Source: Chloroflexota bacterium
GTDB lineage: Bacteria; Chloroflexota; Anaerolineae; Anaerolineales; E44-bin32
DNA length: 52,631 bases
Reading direction: 5' to 3'
NCBI GenBank assembly: GCA_022561385.1
Contig: JADFRG010000020.1
Span: forward strand, 1-52,631
This document shows positions 42,961-51,394 of this stretch, piece by piece (the stretch's first letter is position 1; each line of letters starts with the position of its first letter). The translations under genes were made by a program, and so were the position numbers. The notes beneath the pieces are model-generated. The model was not told the origin of the DNA, did not search any database, and saw only the letters and a program-made list of their open reading frames with translations.

Positions 42961-44343
42961 CTACAATTGTCCGCTGCGGCCCCAGGTGGCTAATAACGCC
43001 TGATACTCCGGATCTTCATAACGCTCTGGGAGAAACCAGCGCGCGAATTCGCGTGGTTCCTCGCCGGCGATCTGGCTCGCGATCAGTTCTCCCGCCGCGG
43101 GGGAGGCCATGAGACCGTAGCCCGATAGGGCGCCGATGACCCAGGCTCCTTTGGTTCCGATCGGCCCGATCAGCGGGCGGTTCTCTTCGGTCTTCATATA
43201 GTAGCCGCCGTCGACGATCGGCCGGGGCGGTGAGTCGAAGTAGGCCGCCATGGCGGGCAAGAAGGTTGCCATACCTCGCAATGCGATCTCGGGGTAGTTA
43301 GGGTCGAACTTCAACGGAAAGGTCGGAGCGACCCGCTGAGTTTCATAGGTCCAGATTAACAAGACGATCGGGCTGTCAGCCGGTCCCTCCGGACGCCCAT
43401 GGGCTCCCTGCGGAAACTGCTCCAGCAGGAATTGAGATTCCGCATCCTGGAGCAACGCTTCCCGCTCCTCGGGCCGCCACGGAAGGTACTGTGGATCGGT
43501 CCAGATCAACATCGGCGCATCGCGTGGGAAGGCACCCAACCGATCCTGAATGGCCACTTTGGCATGTAACTCCGCGAAAACCGGCAGGTCGGCACCTACA
43601 AACCTGCCGACCTGTTTGAGGTACGGACCCGCGGCATTCACGAAGTTCCGAGTCACGACCCTGAGTGGACCCTCCGGCGTATCAATGCGAACCGCCGCTA
43701 CTCGTCCACCATCCAGATCGACCCCGGTCACGCGACCTTCGAGCAGCTGCGCTCCGCTAAAGCGAGCTTGCTCAAGAAGCAGGCGGCCTAATTGTTGCCC
43801 GCCGAACCAGCCGGCGCGACGCACGTGCAGCAAAGCCACCGTATCCTTTGAAAGATACGGAAAGTACTGTTGAATGAGAGCTCGATCGGTTATGAGATCT
43901 GAGCCGGTCGGCTGATCTTTGTATCCGGAGGCCGGCGAAAGCCGATAGGGCGGTTGGTTGTCAGACCCATCGTGAATTCGGAGCGGACCCGCGCCGAGCG
44001 AAGCCGCTTCTTGGCCCTGCGAACGAAAATCTTCCACACGATCGGGGGTAGCGGTTGCAAAAAGGTAACCTCGCCGGTTGAGGTTAAACGGATCGCCGTG
44101 CGCCTCTGATAGCGCCTCCAGAATGTCGATGCTCCGATTCATCAGAGAGACCATCGCGTCGCCGGGCCCAGGCCACCAGTTCCTATAACACTCGGTGGAT
44201 TTGTCACTTGTGAGGGAGAGGGGAGGCCGCTCGTCTACGATGAGCACGTCTTGGATACCTTTTCCGACCGTCAGGTGGTATGCAGTCGAAACCCCGGCGA
44301 TCCCGGCGCCGCAGATGACAACTTCGGCTGACCTGGAGTTCAT
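42961..44343 (-). CDS. FAD-dependent oxidoreductase (DAO family)
   Basis: This 460-residue flavoprotein has an N-terminal FAD-binding motif VVICGAGIAGVSTAYHL with the following VDERPPLS strand, a substrate domain with hydrophobic and Arg-rich loops, and a C-terminal FAD motif IGPIGTKGAWVIGALSGYGLMASPAAGELIA. It matches the D-amino-acid/sarcosine-oxidase-like family, which oxidises amines or amino acids. The DapA-family aldolase is convergent, suggesting one pathway, but the substrate is unknown. No clear ribosome-binding site precedes ATG 44343. Confidence 0.85.
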   Translation of the reverse strand: MNSRSAEVVICGAGIAGVSTAYHLTVGKGIQDVLIVDERPPLSLTSDKSTECYRNWWPGPGDAMVSLMNRSIDILEALSEAHGDPFNLNRRGYLFATATPDRVEDFRSQGQEAASLGAGPLRIHDGSDNQPPYRLSPASGYKDQPTGSDLITDRALIQQYFPYLSKDTVALLHVRRAGWFGGQQLGRLLLEQARFSGAQLLEGRVTGVDLDGGRVAAVRIDTPEGPLRVVTRNFVNAAGPYLKQVGRFVGADLPVFAELHAKVAIQDRLGAFPRDAPMLIWTDPQYLPWRPEEREALLQDAESQFLLEQFPQGAHGRPEGPADSPIVLLIWTYETQRVAPTFPLKFDPNYPEIALRGMATFLPAMAAYFDSPPRPIVDGGYYMKTEENRPLIGPIGTKGAWVIGALSGYGLMASPAAGELIASQIAGEEPREFARWFLPERYEDPEYQALLATWGRSGQL

Positions 44344-44385
44344 GGGTTGGCGATAAGTCGCGCACGGAGGCTCGACAGATTCGCG

Positions 44386-44931
44386 TTATTCGCCGGATTC
44401 ACCATTAACCTCTGCGGATAAGAGATCCGTCATTCGCTGCGACACGTTAACGTGTGGTTGAAGCCCGCCGCTTCTGAGGCGAGCCGCGATCGTCTCGAGC
44501 GCCTCGCCTGTGATTGGATGGCAGAAGTCGGGAGCGATCTCGGCCAAAGGCACCGCCAGGTGCTCGCGGGTCAGGAGCTCTGGGTCAGGCAGGGGAAACT
44601 CAGGATCAACCCGGTCGCCGAACAGGACCAGATCTAAATCGATGGTGCGCGAGGCGTATTTGTCTTCCGTTCTTACCCGGCCCAGGGCGGTTTCAATCTC
44701 CTGCAGCTGGGTGCGAACATGGCCCGGCTCTTCAGGCACTCGGATCAAAACAGCCGCATTCAGGTAATCTGGCTGCTTACGGCCGCCCACCGGACGACTC
44801 TGATAGGCGCGGGAGATGGCCTGTATATGTCCGAGGGACAGGAGCTGCGAAATCGCCTCCGGCAGATGAATTTCAGGCTGTATGTTGGATCCCAGCGCGA
44901 TAAAAGCCGGCTCAGTCGGCCGCGCGTTCAA
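44386..44931 (-). CDS. folK: HPPK (2-amino-4-hydroxy-6-hydroxymethyldihydropteridine kinase)
   Basis: This 181-residue enzyme has the FIALGSNIQP strand, the hallmark QSRPVGGRKQPDYLNAAV region, and the metal and substrate motif TIDLDLVLFGD. It transfers pyrophosphate from ATP to 6-hydroxymethyl-dihydropterin in folate synthesis. I chose TTG 44931, inside the last codons of folB, because GGGGG lies 6 nt upstream. The frame runs further 5' to 45006 without homology. It overlaps folB by 20 bp, so the two are translationally coupled. Confidence 0.88.
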   Translation of the reverse strand: MNARPTEPAFIALGSNIQPEIHLPEAISQLLSLGHIQAISRAYQSRPVGGRKQPDYLNAAVLIRVPEEPGHVRTQLQEIETALGRVRTEDKYASRTIDLDLVLFGDRVDPEFPLPDPELLTREHLAVPLAEIAPDFCHPITGEALETIAARLRSGGLQPHVNVSQRMTDLLSAEVNGESGE

Positions 44932-45271
44932 TCTCGACCCCCACCGAGCGTGCGAATCGCAGCGCGCCTGGCTTTTCCACCCGAACGCGGGCGCGTTCGA
45001 CACCATTTTGGGCCAGACAAATCCCGGCGATATCTGCTGCCAGCGCCTCCAGGGTAAATCGCTGGCTGGATTCCACGTGGCGGATGATCTGTTTGGTAAG
45101 GGTCCGATAATTTACCGTGTCCTCAATCGAGTCGGTGCTTCCCGCCTCGGAGAGATCCGCCGTAAGGGTTACGTTTATCAAGATATCCTGCTCGGCCTCG
45201 CGTTCCCAGTCGTTGACGCCAATGATGCCGCGCAACAGCAGGTCCTTGATTTCGATGTGGTCTTCGGGCAT
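44912..45271 (-). CDS. folB: Dihydroneopterin aldolase
   Basis: This 119-residue protein has the FolB signature DHIEIKDLLLRGIIGVNDWERE near the N-terminus, INVTLTADLS, and the late RVRVEKPGALRFARSVGVEIER segment containing the conserved lysine. It converts dihydroneopterin to 6-hydroxymethyl-dihydropterin, the step before FolK. ATG 45271 lies 53 bp downstream of the SDR stop on the same strand. Confidence 0.93.
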   Translation of the reverse strand: MPEDHIEIKDLLLRGIIGVNDWEREAEQDILINVTLTADLSEAGSTDSIEDTVNYRTLTKQIIRHVESSQRFTLEALAADIAGICLAQNGVERARVRVEKPGALRFARSVGVEIERAAD

Positions 45272-45324
45272 GGAATTAACCTCGATTCGCGCTCAAAGAG
45301 TCCGAATTGGGAGGGGCCGTTCGA

Positions 45325-46059
45325 TCAAGTTAGATGCCGGCCGCCGTCGACGTGAAGAATCTCGCCCGTCACATATTCAGGTCCGGCCAGAAGAAACAAA
45401 AGCGCCTCGACGGCCTCTTCTACCGTGCCCCAGCGCTGGGACGGCACGCCCTTCAAAGGGTCGTCCGTGCCTCCGTCGGAGGGCGGCAGGATCGCCCCTA
45501 ATGCCAGACCATTGACTCGAATATCCGGAGCCAGGGATACGGCCAGGCCCTGTGTAAGCGCCGCCAGGGCAGCTTTACTGATTGTGTAGGGAAAGTGGTC
45601 CGCACCGGGGCGCATGGCTCTCCAGTCCAGAAGATTAACGATCGATCCAGGTGCACCATGCCGAGCCCGCGCGAACTGCTGGGCAATCAGGAAGGGGGCT
45701 GTGAGATTCACGTCCAGATGCGATTGCCAGTCCTCAATGCTGGCCTCCAGCGCCGTAATCGACCCAAAAACTGCGGCATTGTTGACGAGCAAGTCGATCT
45801 CACCAATGGCCTCCTCGGCCCGGCTTATCAGCTGCGCGGCTTCCCCCGGATCCGCCAGATCCGCGCGCACGGCCGCCGCCTGGACGCCGTGTACCTGTAA
45901 TCGGCCTACCACCTGCTCCGCCTGTTCCGCCGAGTGACCGTAATGCACAACCACATTCGCGCCGTTTTCGGCCAGAGCTTCAGCAAATGCACGTCCTAAT
46001 CTTCTGCCGGCGCCGGTAACAACCGCGGAGTGACCCGCAAGGTCGAATTTCAGTGGCAT
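45325..46059 (-). CDS. SDR resembling pteridine reductase/FolM
   Basis: This 244-residue Rossmann enzyme has the NADPH motif TGAGRRLGRAFAE, with the RR pair seen in PTR1/FolM, NNAAVFGS (about 93) and the catalytic YTISK in PYTISKAAL. Its place between folE and folB-folK suggests that it reduces a pterin or dihydrofolate-type substrate. That is an inference, since a general ketoreductase is not excluded. No classical folA dihydrofolate reductase gene is in the window. TAGAAT ends 6 nt before ATG 46059, again suggesting a leaderless start. Confidence 0.8.
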   Translation of the reverse strand: MPLKFDLAGHSAVVTGAGRRLGRAFAEALAENGANVVVHYGHSAEQAEQVVGRLQVHGVQAAAVRADLADPGEAAQLISRAEEAIGEIDLLVNNAAVFGSITALEASIEDWQSHLDVNLTAPFLIAQQFARARHGAPGSIVNLLDWRAMRPGADHFPYTISKAALAALTQGLAVSLAPDIRVNGLALGAILPPSDGGTDDPLKGVPSQRWGTVEEAVEALLFLLAGPEYVTGEILHVDGGRHLT

Positions 46060-46065
46060 GCCGAT

Positions 46066-46071
46066 ATTCTA
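46066..46071 (-). promoter_or_regulatory. -10 box of the SDR/folate operon
   Basis: TAGAAT on the minus strand ends exactly 6 nt before ATG 46059. It lies in the 134-bp space divergent to folE, next to a 5-bp inverted repeat (CCTGA/TCAGG, 46090-46105). Confidence 0.4.
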
Positions 46072-46193
46072 CTTCGAGCTTCCCGCGGGCCTGAAAAAAA
46101 TCAGGTATTGTCGTCGCTTGACCTACCAACCGAGCCAGTCGATTATGGTAAGCTCCGCCATTATCACGTTGTCTAATTCTTTTGGAGGGTAGC

Positions 46194-46856
46194 ATGAGCG
46201 ACACCAACGATCACCTTCGTACGCTAGAACATAAATTGGAGATCGAGGAAGCCGCCGAGTTGTTCGGTGGGGCGGGGGTCGCGCGTCCCGAAATCGAGGA
46301 TGCGATCCGCGGGCTGCTGGGTGCAGTGGGTGAGGACCCCAACCGAGACGGTCTCGAGCGTACGCCCGAGCGCGTCGCCCGCATGTACGACGAGTTGCTC
46401 GCCGGCTACCGCGTGGATCCTGAAAAGATGATCAACGACGCCATCTTCGACGTCGACTATGACGAGATGGTGCTGGTGAAGGACATTGAGTTTTACAGTC
46501 TATGTGAACATCACCTGCTTCCGTTTATCGGCAAGGCGCATGTGGCTTACCTGCCCAGGGGCAAGGTTATTGGTTTGTCGAAGATTCCACGCGTCGTTGA
46601 TCTATTTGCCAGGCGCCTGCAGGTCCAGGAGCGTATGACACGACAGATTTCAGATTTCCTGGAGACGGCCCTGCATCCGCATGGGGTGGGGGTCGTAATT
46701 GAAGGTCTGCACCTGTGCTCCATGATGCGCGGCGTCAAGAAGGCCAATGCCCGCATGATAACCAGCGCGCTCTGCGGTACGTTCGCCAATAATGAGGTGA
46801 CACGCCAGGAGTTCATGGATCACATAGCGCGAGGGAGCGTGGGTATTAATTTCTAG
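46194..46856 (+). CDS. folE: GTP cyclohydrolase I
   Basis: This 220-residue enzyme has the FolE zinc ligands in [11 protein letters not shown] and [10 protein letters not shown], with [22 protein letters not shown] between them. It hydrolyses GTP to dihydroneopterin triphosphate, the first step of tetrahydrofolate synthesis. The N-terminal 45 residues are a charged extension. ATG 46194 has GGAGGG upstream. It is divergent from the SDR-folB-folK operon, so the intergenic region holds two promoters. TTGACC-17-GATTAT is a weak candidate for folE. Confidence 0.95.
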   Translation: MSDTNDHLRTLEHKLEIEEAAELFGGAGVARPEIEDAIRGLLGAVGEDPNRDGLERTPERVARMYDELLAGYRVDPEKMINDAIFDVDYDEMVLVKDIEFYSLCEHHLLPFIGKAHVAYLPRGKVIGLSKIPRVVDLFARRLQVQERMTRQISDFLETALHPHGVGVVIEGLHLCSMMRGVKKANARMITSALCGTFANNEVTRQEFMDHIARGSVGINF

Positions 46857-46982
46857 GCACAGAATGAGAAGAATTTCTCTTATCAAAACACCGCGGGGCG
46901 GGCGAGGAGCTCGCCTCGCTTGCACTTAGGTCAGGGAGGTCGGACGCCTGCCATGACCCATCATGGGTGAGAGCCAGTCCCT

Positions 46983-47330
46983 GTGGTAGCATCAAAGCCG
47001 GTGGATTCTAGGGCCCGAATCGAGGCCGAGCTGGCCTATGCTCGAGCGGCGAGGAGACATGGCAAGGAGGGTCGCGCGCGAGTTTCGGCTCGCCGCGCGG
47101 CAGGTTGGGCGGTCGCCGCGCACTATCCCGACACCAGCCAGCAAGACGCTTATTCGCTTCTGCAGTGGCTCGAGCGAAATACGGAGGTCGCCCGGGAGCT
47201 CCGGTCGGCAGCCGGACGGCTCACGGAGCAGGTCAACGAGGATCACCAACTCCCACACCCGGAAGACCCACTCGAAGATGCCGAAATGATCGTAGTCGGG
47301 TTGCTCAGGGGTGATGTTGAGCGTGACTGA
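46983..47330 (+). CDS. Hypothetical protein with helical Arg/Ala-rich region
   Basis: This 115-residue protein is Ala/Arg-rich and helical in its first half (RIEAELAYARAARRHGKEGRARVSARRAAGWAVA) and acidic at the C-terminus (HPEDPLEDAEMIVVGLLRGDVERD). The helix pattern is similar to small HEPN-like or tRNA-adjacent proteins, but I do not identify a family. The start is GTG 46983 or GTG 47001. A long opposite-strand frame covers the same bases but has an improbable composition. The next gene follows by 52 bp. Confidence 0.6.
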   Translation: MVASKPVDSRARIEAELAYARAARRHGKEGRARVSARRAAGWAVAAHYPDTSQQDAYSLLQWLERNTEVARELRSAAGRLTEQVNEDHQLPHPEDPLEDAEMIVVGLLRGDVERD

Positions 47331-47381
47331 AATTCGAGGAAGATATATGAAGGGCCTCCCCACAAATCCGGGGTCCAGACC

Positions 47382-48059
47382 GTGAGCCGATATATTAATG
47401 TCGGTACCGATCAGGCGCCGCTGGCCTTCCGCATGAGATTGCCCGAAGACAAACAAGTAGTCCCCATTGTTATGCTGCACGGCCTCGGAGGGGATGAAAC
47501 CGACATGTGGAAGCTCGAGTCGGCCCTTCCGGCGGCCGGGATGGTAGTGGCGCCGAGGGCACCCCATCCGAGGCGCGAGGGAGGATATGCCTGGAATCCG
47601 ATCCTCAAAGTTTGGCCGCCTCTGGTTTCGGAATTCGCAGAGGCGGTCGCCTTGTTTGAAGGCCTGCTCGACTACCTTAATTTGGAGTACGGCTTCCAGC
47701 GCCATAAAATGATCCTCATGGGATTCAGCAATGGAACAGCCATGTCCTTCGCAGCCTCGATGATCCGTATGTCCCAAGTACCCGCAGGGATCATTGCCAT
47801 CTCCGGACTACTTCCGAAGGGTGATCTGTCGCACCTGAAAGGGGTCCCGGTTTTTTGGGCGCACGGCACAAAGGATACGTTTATCCCGATCGAGCTTGCC
47901 CGGTCGGATACCGAGCGACTTCGACGCGCTGGGGCTCCCCTCACATACTGCGAGGCAGAGGTGGGCCATAAACTCGGTCCGGAATGCCTGACAGACCTAA
48001 GATCCTGGCTTCAAGACGAATTTCCAACCCCTGAGTTGCAGGACGAGCGATCCGCATAG
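47382..48059 (+). CDS. Alpha/beta hydrolase (carboxylesterase/phospholipase-like)
   Basis: This 225-residue hydrolase has an oxyanion motif MLHGLGGDETDMW (about 31-43), nucleophile elbow GFSNGTAMS (about 116-124), acid in AHGTKDTFIP and the catalytic His in AEVGHKLG. It matches the YpfH/carboxylesterase group of small cytosolic esterases. It begins with GTG 47382 just upstream of transketolase (10 bp gap), so both may share a transcript, though the functional link is unclear. Confidence 0.85.
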   Translation: MSRYINVGTDQAPLAFRMRLPEDKQVVPIVMLHGLGGDETDMWKLESALPAAGMVVAPRAPHPRREGGYAWNPILKVWPPLVSEFAEAVALFEGLLDYLNLEYGFQRHKMILMGFSNGTAMSFAASMIRMSQVPAGIIAISGLLPKGDLSHLKGVPVFWAHGTKDTFIPIELARSDTERLRRAGAPLTYCEAEVGHKLGPECLTDLRSWLQDEFPTPELQDERSA

Positions 48060-48069
48060 AAAGCAATCG

Positions 48070-50091
48070 ATGACCGAATCAGACCTCGCCGATCGATCCA
48101 TCAACACCATCCGATTTCTGGCCGCGGATGCGGTGCAGAAAGCCCAATCCGGACACCCGGGACTGCCGATGGGGGTGGCGCCGCTCGCCTACGTCCTCTG
48201 GACACGGCATATGAACTTCGATCCGCAAGATCCAAAATGGCCCAATCGGGATCGTTTCATTCTCTCCCCCGGACATGGATCCATGCTGCTCTACGCAATG
48301 TTACATCTGGTGGGTTATGACCTGCCAATGGAGCAAATACAGCGCTTTCGGCAGTGGGGGAGTATGACGCCCGGTCATCCTGAGTATGGCGAAACCCCCG
48401 GGGTGGAAACAACCACCGGACCGCTTGGACAGGGATTTACCAACGGAGTGGGGATGGCGCTGGCTACGGAACACATGGCCGCCACTTACAACCGCGACCA
48501 ATATCCAGTTGTCGACCATCATGTATACGCTATCGTTTCGGATGGCGACCTGATGGAAGGCATCTCTTCGGAAGCTGCTTCCCTCGCGGGACACTTGAAG
48601 TTGGGGCGTCTGGTTTATCTCTACGACGACAATCGCATCTCAATCGACGGCAGCACCGAACTGTCGTTTACTGAGAACCGCGGGGCGCGGTTTGAGGCTT
48701 ATGGCTGGCACTTATCGTTTGTCGAAGACGTTCTAAAGCTCGATGAAGTCGATCGCGCAATTGCCAACGCTAGGGCGGATCCAAGGCCCTCTTTAATCGT
48801 ATGTCGAACTCATATCGGATATGGATTGCCGACAAAGCAGGATACGGCTGCCGCACATGGCGAACCCCCGGGTGACGAGGAACTAAATGGGGCCAAGAAG
48901 AAACTTGGCTGGCCGTTGGAGCCTCGTTTCCTCGTGCCGGAGGATGTCCGCGAGCACTTTGCCTCCTCAGCCGAGCGCGGCGCTGAGAAGCGGCGCATAT
49001 GGACCGAGATGATGGACAAATATCGATCCGCCCATAGCCAACTGGCTGCTACATGGGATCGAGTGCAAGCTGGGAAATTACCAGCCGATTTAGAGACGCG
49101 GCTGCCTTCCTTCGAGCCCGATGAAAAAGGGATGGCTACCCGGGCTTCCTCGGGTAAGGTGCTGAATGCCTTTGCGCAGAGCTTGCCAGAACTCATCGGC
49201 GGTTCGGCCGACCTGACCGGATCGAATAAGACCGACATTCACGGCGAGCAGCCTTTCTCGCGCGAGAATCGAAAGGGCCGCTACATCCATTTTGGCGTTC
49301 GCGAACATGCGATGGGCGCGATGCTGAATGGAATGACACTTTATGGAGGCCTGCTCCCTTATGGCGGAACGTTCCTGATCTTCTCCGACTACGTTCGGCC
49401 GGCAATTCGGCTCGCGGCACTGATGCATCAACAAGTGATTTATGTCTTTACGCACGACTCGGTCGGACTTGGGGAAGATGGACCCACCCATCAGCCCATC
49501 GAGCAGCTGCCCAGTCTCAGGGCAATCCCAAACTTGATGGTTATGCGACCGGGCGACGCGAACGAGGCGGCTTATGCATGGCTCGCCGCGATCCAACGTT
49601 CGACCGGCCCGACCGCACTCGCGCTCAGCCGGCAGGCGGTTCCAACTTTGGATCGCGAGCAGTACGCCTCCGCGGCGGGTACGATGCGCGGCGCCTATGT
49701 GCTTGCCGATCTTGGGGACCGGCCACCCGAGGTGATCCTACTGGCTTCCGGAACTGAACTTAGTCTCATCGTCGAGGCGGGAGCAACCCTCGCGGCCGAC
49801 GGGAAGACGGTGCGGCTCGTGTCATTTCCCTCCTGGGAGCTGTTTGAGGAACAATCGGATGAATACCGACGGGAGGTCCTGCCAGCGGAGATCCGAGCGC
49901 GGGTAGCAATTGAAGCGGCCTCGACATTCGGCTGGGAGCGGTGGGTTGGAGAAGGCGGCGTCGTGCTCGGGGTGAATCATTTTGGGGCCTCGGCCCCGTA
50001 CAAGGAAATTTATCAGAATTTTGGATTGACCAGCCAGAGGATTGTGGAGGAGGCCGAACGGCTGATCTCCAGCGCAGCAGAGGAAAAATGA
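48070..50091 (+). CDS. tkt: Transketolase
   Basis: This 673-residue enzyme has the thiamine-diphosphate motif DGDLMEGISSEAASLAGHLKLGRLVYLYDDNRISIDG, substrate histidines in SGHPGLPMG and SPGHGSMLLY, and the pyrimidine and C-terminal domains including GVREHAMGAMLNGM, FTHDSVGLGEDGPTHQPIEQ and VNHFGASAPYKEIYQNFGLT. It transfers two-carbon ketol groups in the non-oxidative pentose phosphate pathway. Length and motifs are complete. Transaldolase follows 56 bp downstream on the same strand. Confidence 0.95.
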   Translation: MTESDLADRSINTIRFLAADAVQKAQSGHPGLPMGVAPLAYVLWTRHMNFDPQDPKWPNRDRFILSPGHGSMLLYAMLHLVGYDLPMEQIQRFRQWGSMTPGHPEYGETPGVETTTGPLGQGFTNGVGMALATEHMAATYNRDQYPVVDHHVYAIVSDGDLMEGISSEAASLAGHLKLGRLVYLYDDNRISIDGSTELSFTENRGARFEAYGWHLSFVEDVLKLDEVDRAIANARADPRPSLIVCRTHIGYGLPTKQDTAAAHGEPPGDEELNGAKKKLGWPLEPRFLVPEDVREHFASSAERGAEKRRIWTEMMDKYRSAHSQLAATWDRVQAGKLPADLETRLPSFEPDEKGMATRASSGKVLNAFAQSLPELIGGSADLTGSNKTDIHGEQPFSRENRKGRYIHFGVREHAMGAMLNGMTLYGGLLPYGGTFLIFSDYVRPAIRLAALMHQQVIYVFTHDSVGLGEDGPTHQPIEQLPSLRAIPNLMVMRPGDANEAAYAWLAAIQRSTGPTALALSRQAVPTLDREQYASAAGTMRGAYVLADLGDRPPEVILLASGTELSLIVEAGATLAADGKTVRLVSFPSWELFEEQSDEYRREVLPAEIRARVAIEAASTFGWERWVGEGGVVLGVNHFGASAPYKEIYQNFGLTSQRIVEEAERLISSAAEEK

Positions 50092-50147
50092 GTTCAGTGC
50101 AAGCCTAAGTTGATCCACTCGGAGGGACAATAACTGCTCCACCTATT

Positions 50148-51296
50148 ATGCCTATGTCAAACCAAAACGAAATCCATCGTGCGTACGAGCTGGGCCAGTC
50201 GTTCTGGCTGGATTACATCCGCCGTGACCTGCTTGAAGACGGCGAACTGGACCGGCTCATCCAGGACAAAGAAATCCGCGGTGTAACCTCAAACCCCTCC
50301 ATATTTAGAAAGGCCATAGCGGATTCCGATCTCTACCTGGCCGCGATGCAGCCACTGGCGCATGCGGGATGGGACGGAGAACGAATTTTCGAAGCCCTGG
50401 CGGTCGAGGACATTCGCGCTGCGACCGACCTCTTCCTGCCGCTATACGAGAGCACGGACGGCGGTGACGGATTTGTTTCTATGGAAGTAAATCCGGAGCT
50501 CGCGGCGGACACACAAAAGACCCTCGAAGAGGCTCGCAGGCTCTGGGATTGGGTGAATCGCCCAAATCTGTTGGTCAAGATTCCGGCCACCCAGGCGGGA
50601 GTCCCCGCGATCGAACAAGCAATCTTCGAGGGGATCAATATCAACGTCACGTTGATTTTCTCTCTTGAGCGCTATTCTGCGGTTATGGAGGCCTACGTCG
50701 TGGGCCTGGAGCGGCGGACTGAGGCGGGCGAGCCCTTGGAACGGGTTGCCTCGGTTGCCTCTTTCTTTGTCTCAAGGGTCGACTCGGCCGTTGACCCAAA
50801 GCTGGAGGCCATCGTGCAGGAGGGTGGCGCTGAGGCGGAGCGCGCCCAGGCTCTGATGGGCAAGGCGGCGATCGCCAACGCCAAATTGGCGTACGCAATG
50901 TTTGGTTCGGTATTCGAAAGTCCCCGCTTCGATAGGCTGAAGGAAGCAGGAGCGCGGGTGCAGCGGCCGCTGTGGGCTTCGACCAGCACCAAGAATGCGG
51001 ACTATTCGGATGTGCTTTATGTGGAGGAGTTAATTGGGCAGCACACCGTTAATACGCTCCCTCCTAAGACGCTGGATGCCTTCCGCGACCACGGAGCCGC
51101 AAAGCCCACGCTCGCAGCGGGCCAATCGGAAGCGCGGGCGCAGCTGGAGGAGCTGGCCGCGGTCGGTATTTCGCTGGATGAGATAACCGCGGATTTGGAG
51201 CGGGACGGAGTGCGCGCATTTGCAGATGCTTATGTCTCGTTGATCGAGACCGTCGGAGAGCGGGCCACAGACATGCGGACCGAGATCGAGGCCTAA
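50148..51296 (+). CDS. tal: Transaldolase
   Basis: This 382-residue class I aldolase has the N-terminal IRGVTSNPSIFRKAI motif, the Schiff-base lysine in NLLVKIPATQAGVPAI, and the INVTLIFSLERY and SVASFFVSRVDSAVD segments. The length fits the long bacterial transaldolases. It exchanges dihydroxyacetone units between sedoheptulose-7-phosphate and glyceraldehyde-3-phosphate. The nearest Shine-Dalgarno, GGAGGG, is 21 bp before ATG 50148, so the start may be imprecise (ATG 50154 is also possible). Confidence 0.93.
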   Translation: MPMSNQNEIHRAYELGQSFWLDYIRRDLLEDGELDRLIQDKEIRGVTSNPSIFRKAIADSDLYLAAMQPLAHAGWDGERIFEALAVEDIRAATDLFLPLYESTDGGDGFVSMEVNPELAADTQKTLEEARRLWDWVNRPNLLVKIPATQAGVPAIEQAIFEGININVTLIFSLERYSAVMEAYVVGLERRTEAGEPLERVASVASFFVSRVDSAVDPKLEAIVQEGGAEAERAQALMGKAAIANAKLAYAMFGSVFESPRFDRLKEAGARVQRPLWASTSTKNADYSDVLYVEELIGQHTVNTLPPKTLDAFRDHGAAKPTLAAGQSEARAQLEELAAVGISLDEITADLERDGVRAFADAYVSLIETVGERATDMRTEIEA

Positions 51297-51394
51297 GCTT
51301 CCGCCGTTGGGCGAGAAGTCGAGACCTCGGAACCCGACCGGATCGATCCGCGAATGTACCGCCCGGATCCGGCCGGGCAGGAACCGAGGCTCGG

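Noticed and set aside
46992-47777. Long minus-strand reading frame of 261 codons
   Set aside because: It overlaps both the 46983 gene and the esterase, and its composition (His/Arg-rich, no motif) is that of an opposite-strand shadow of GC-rich coding sequence.
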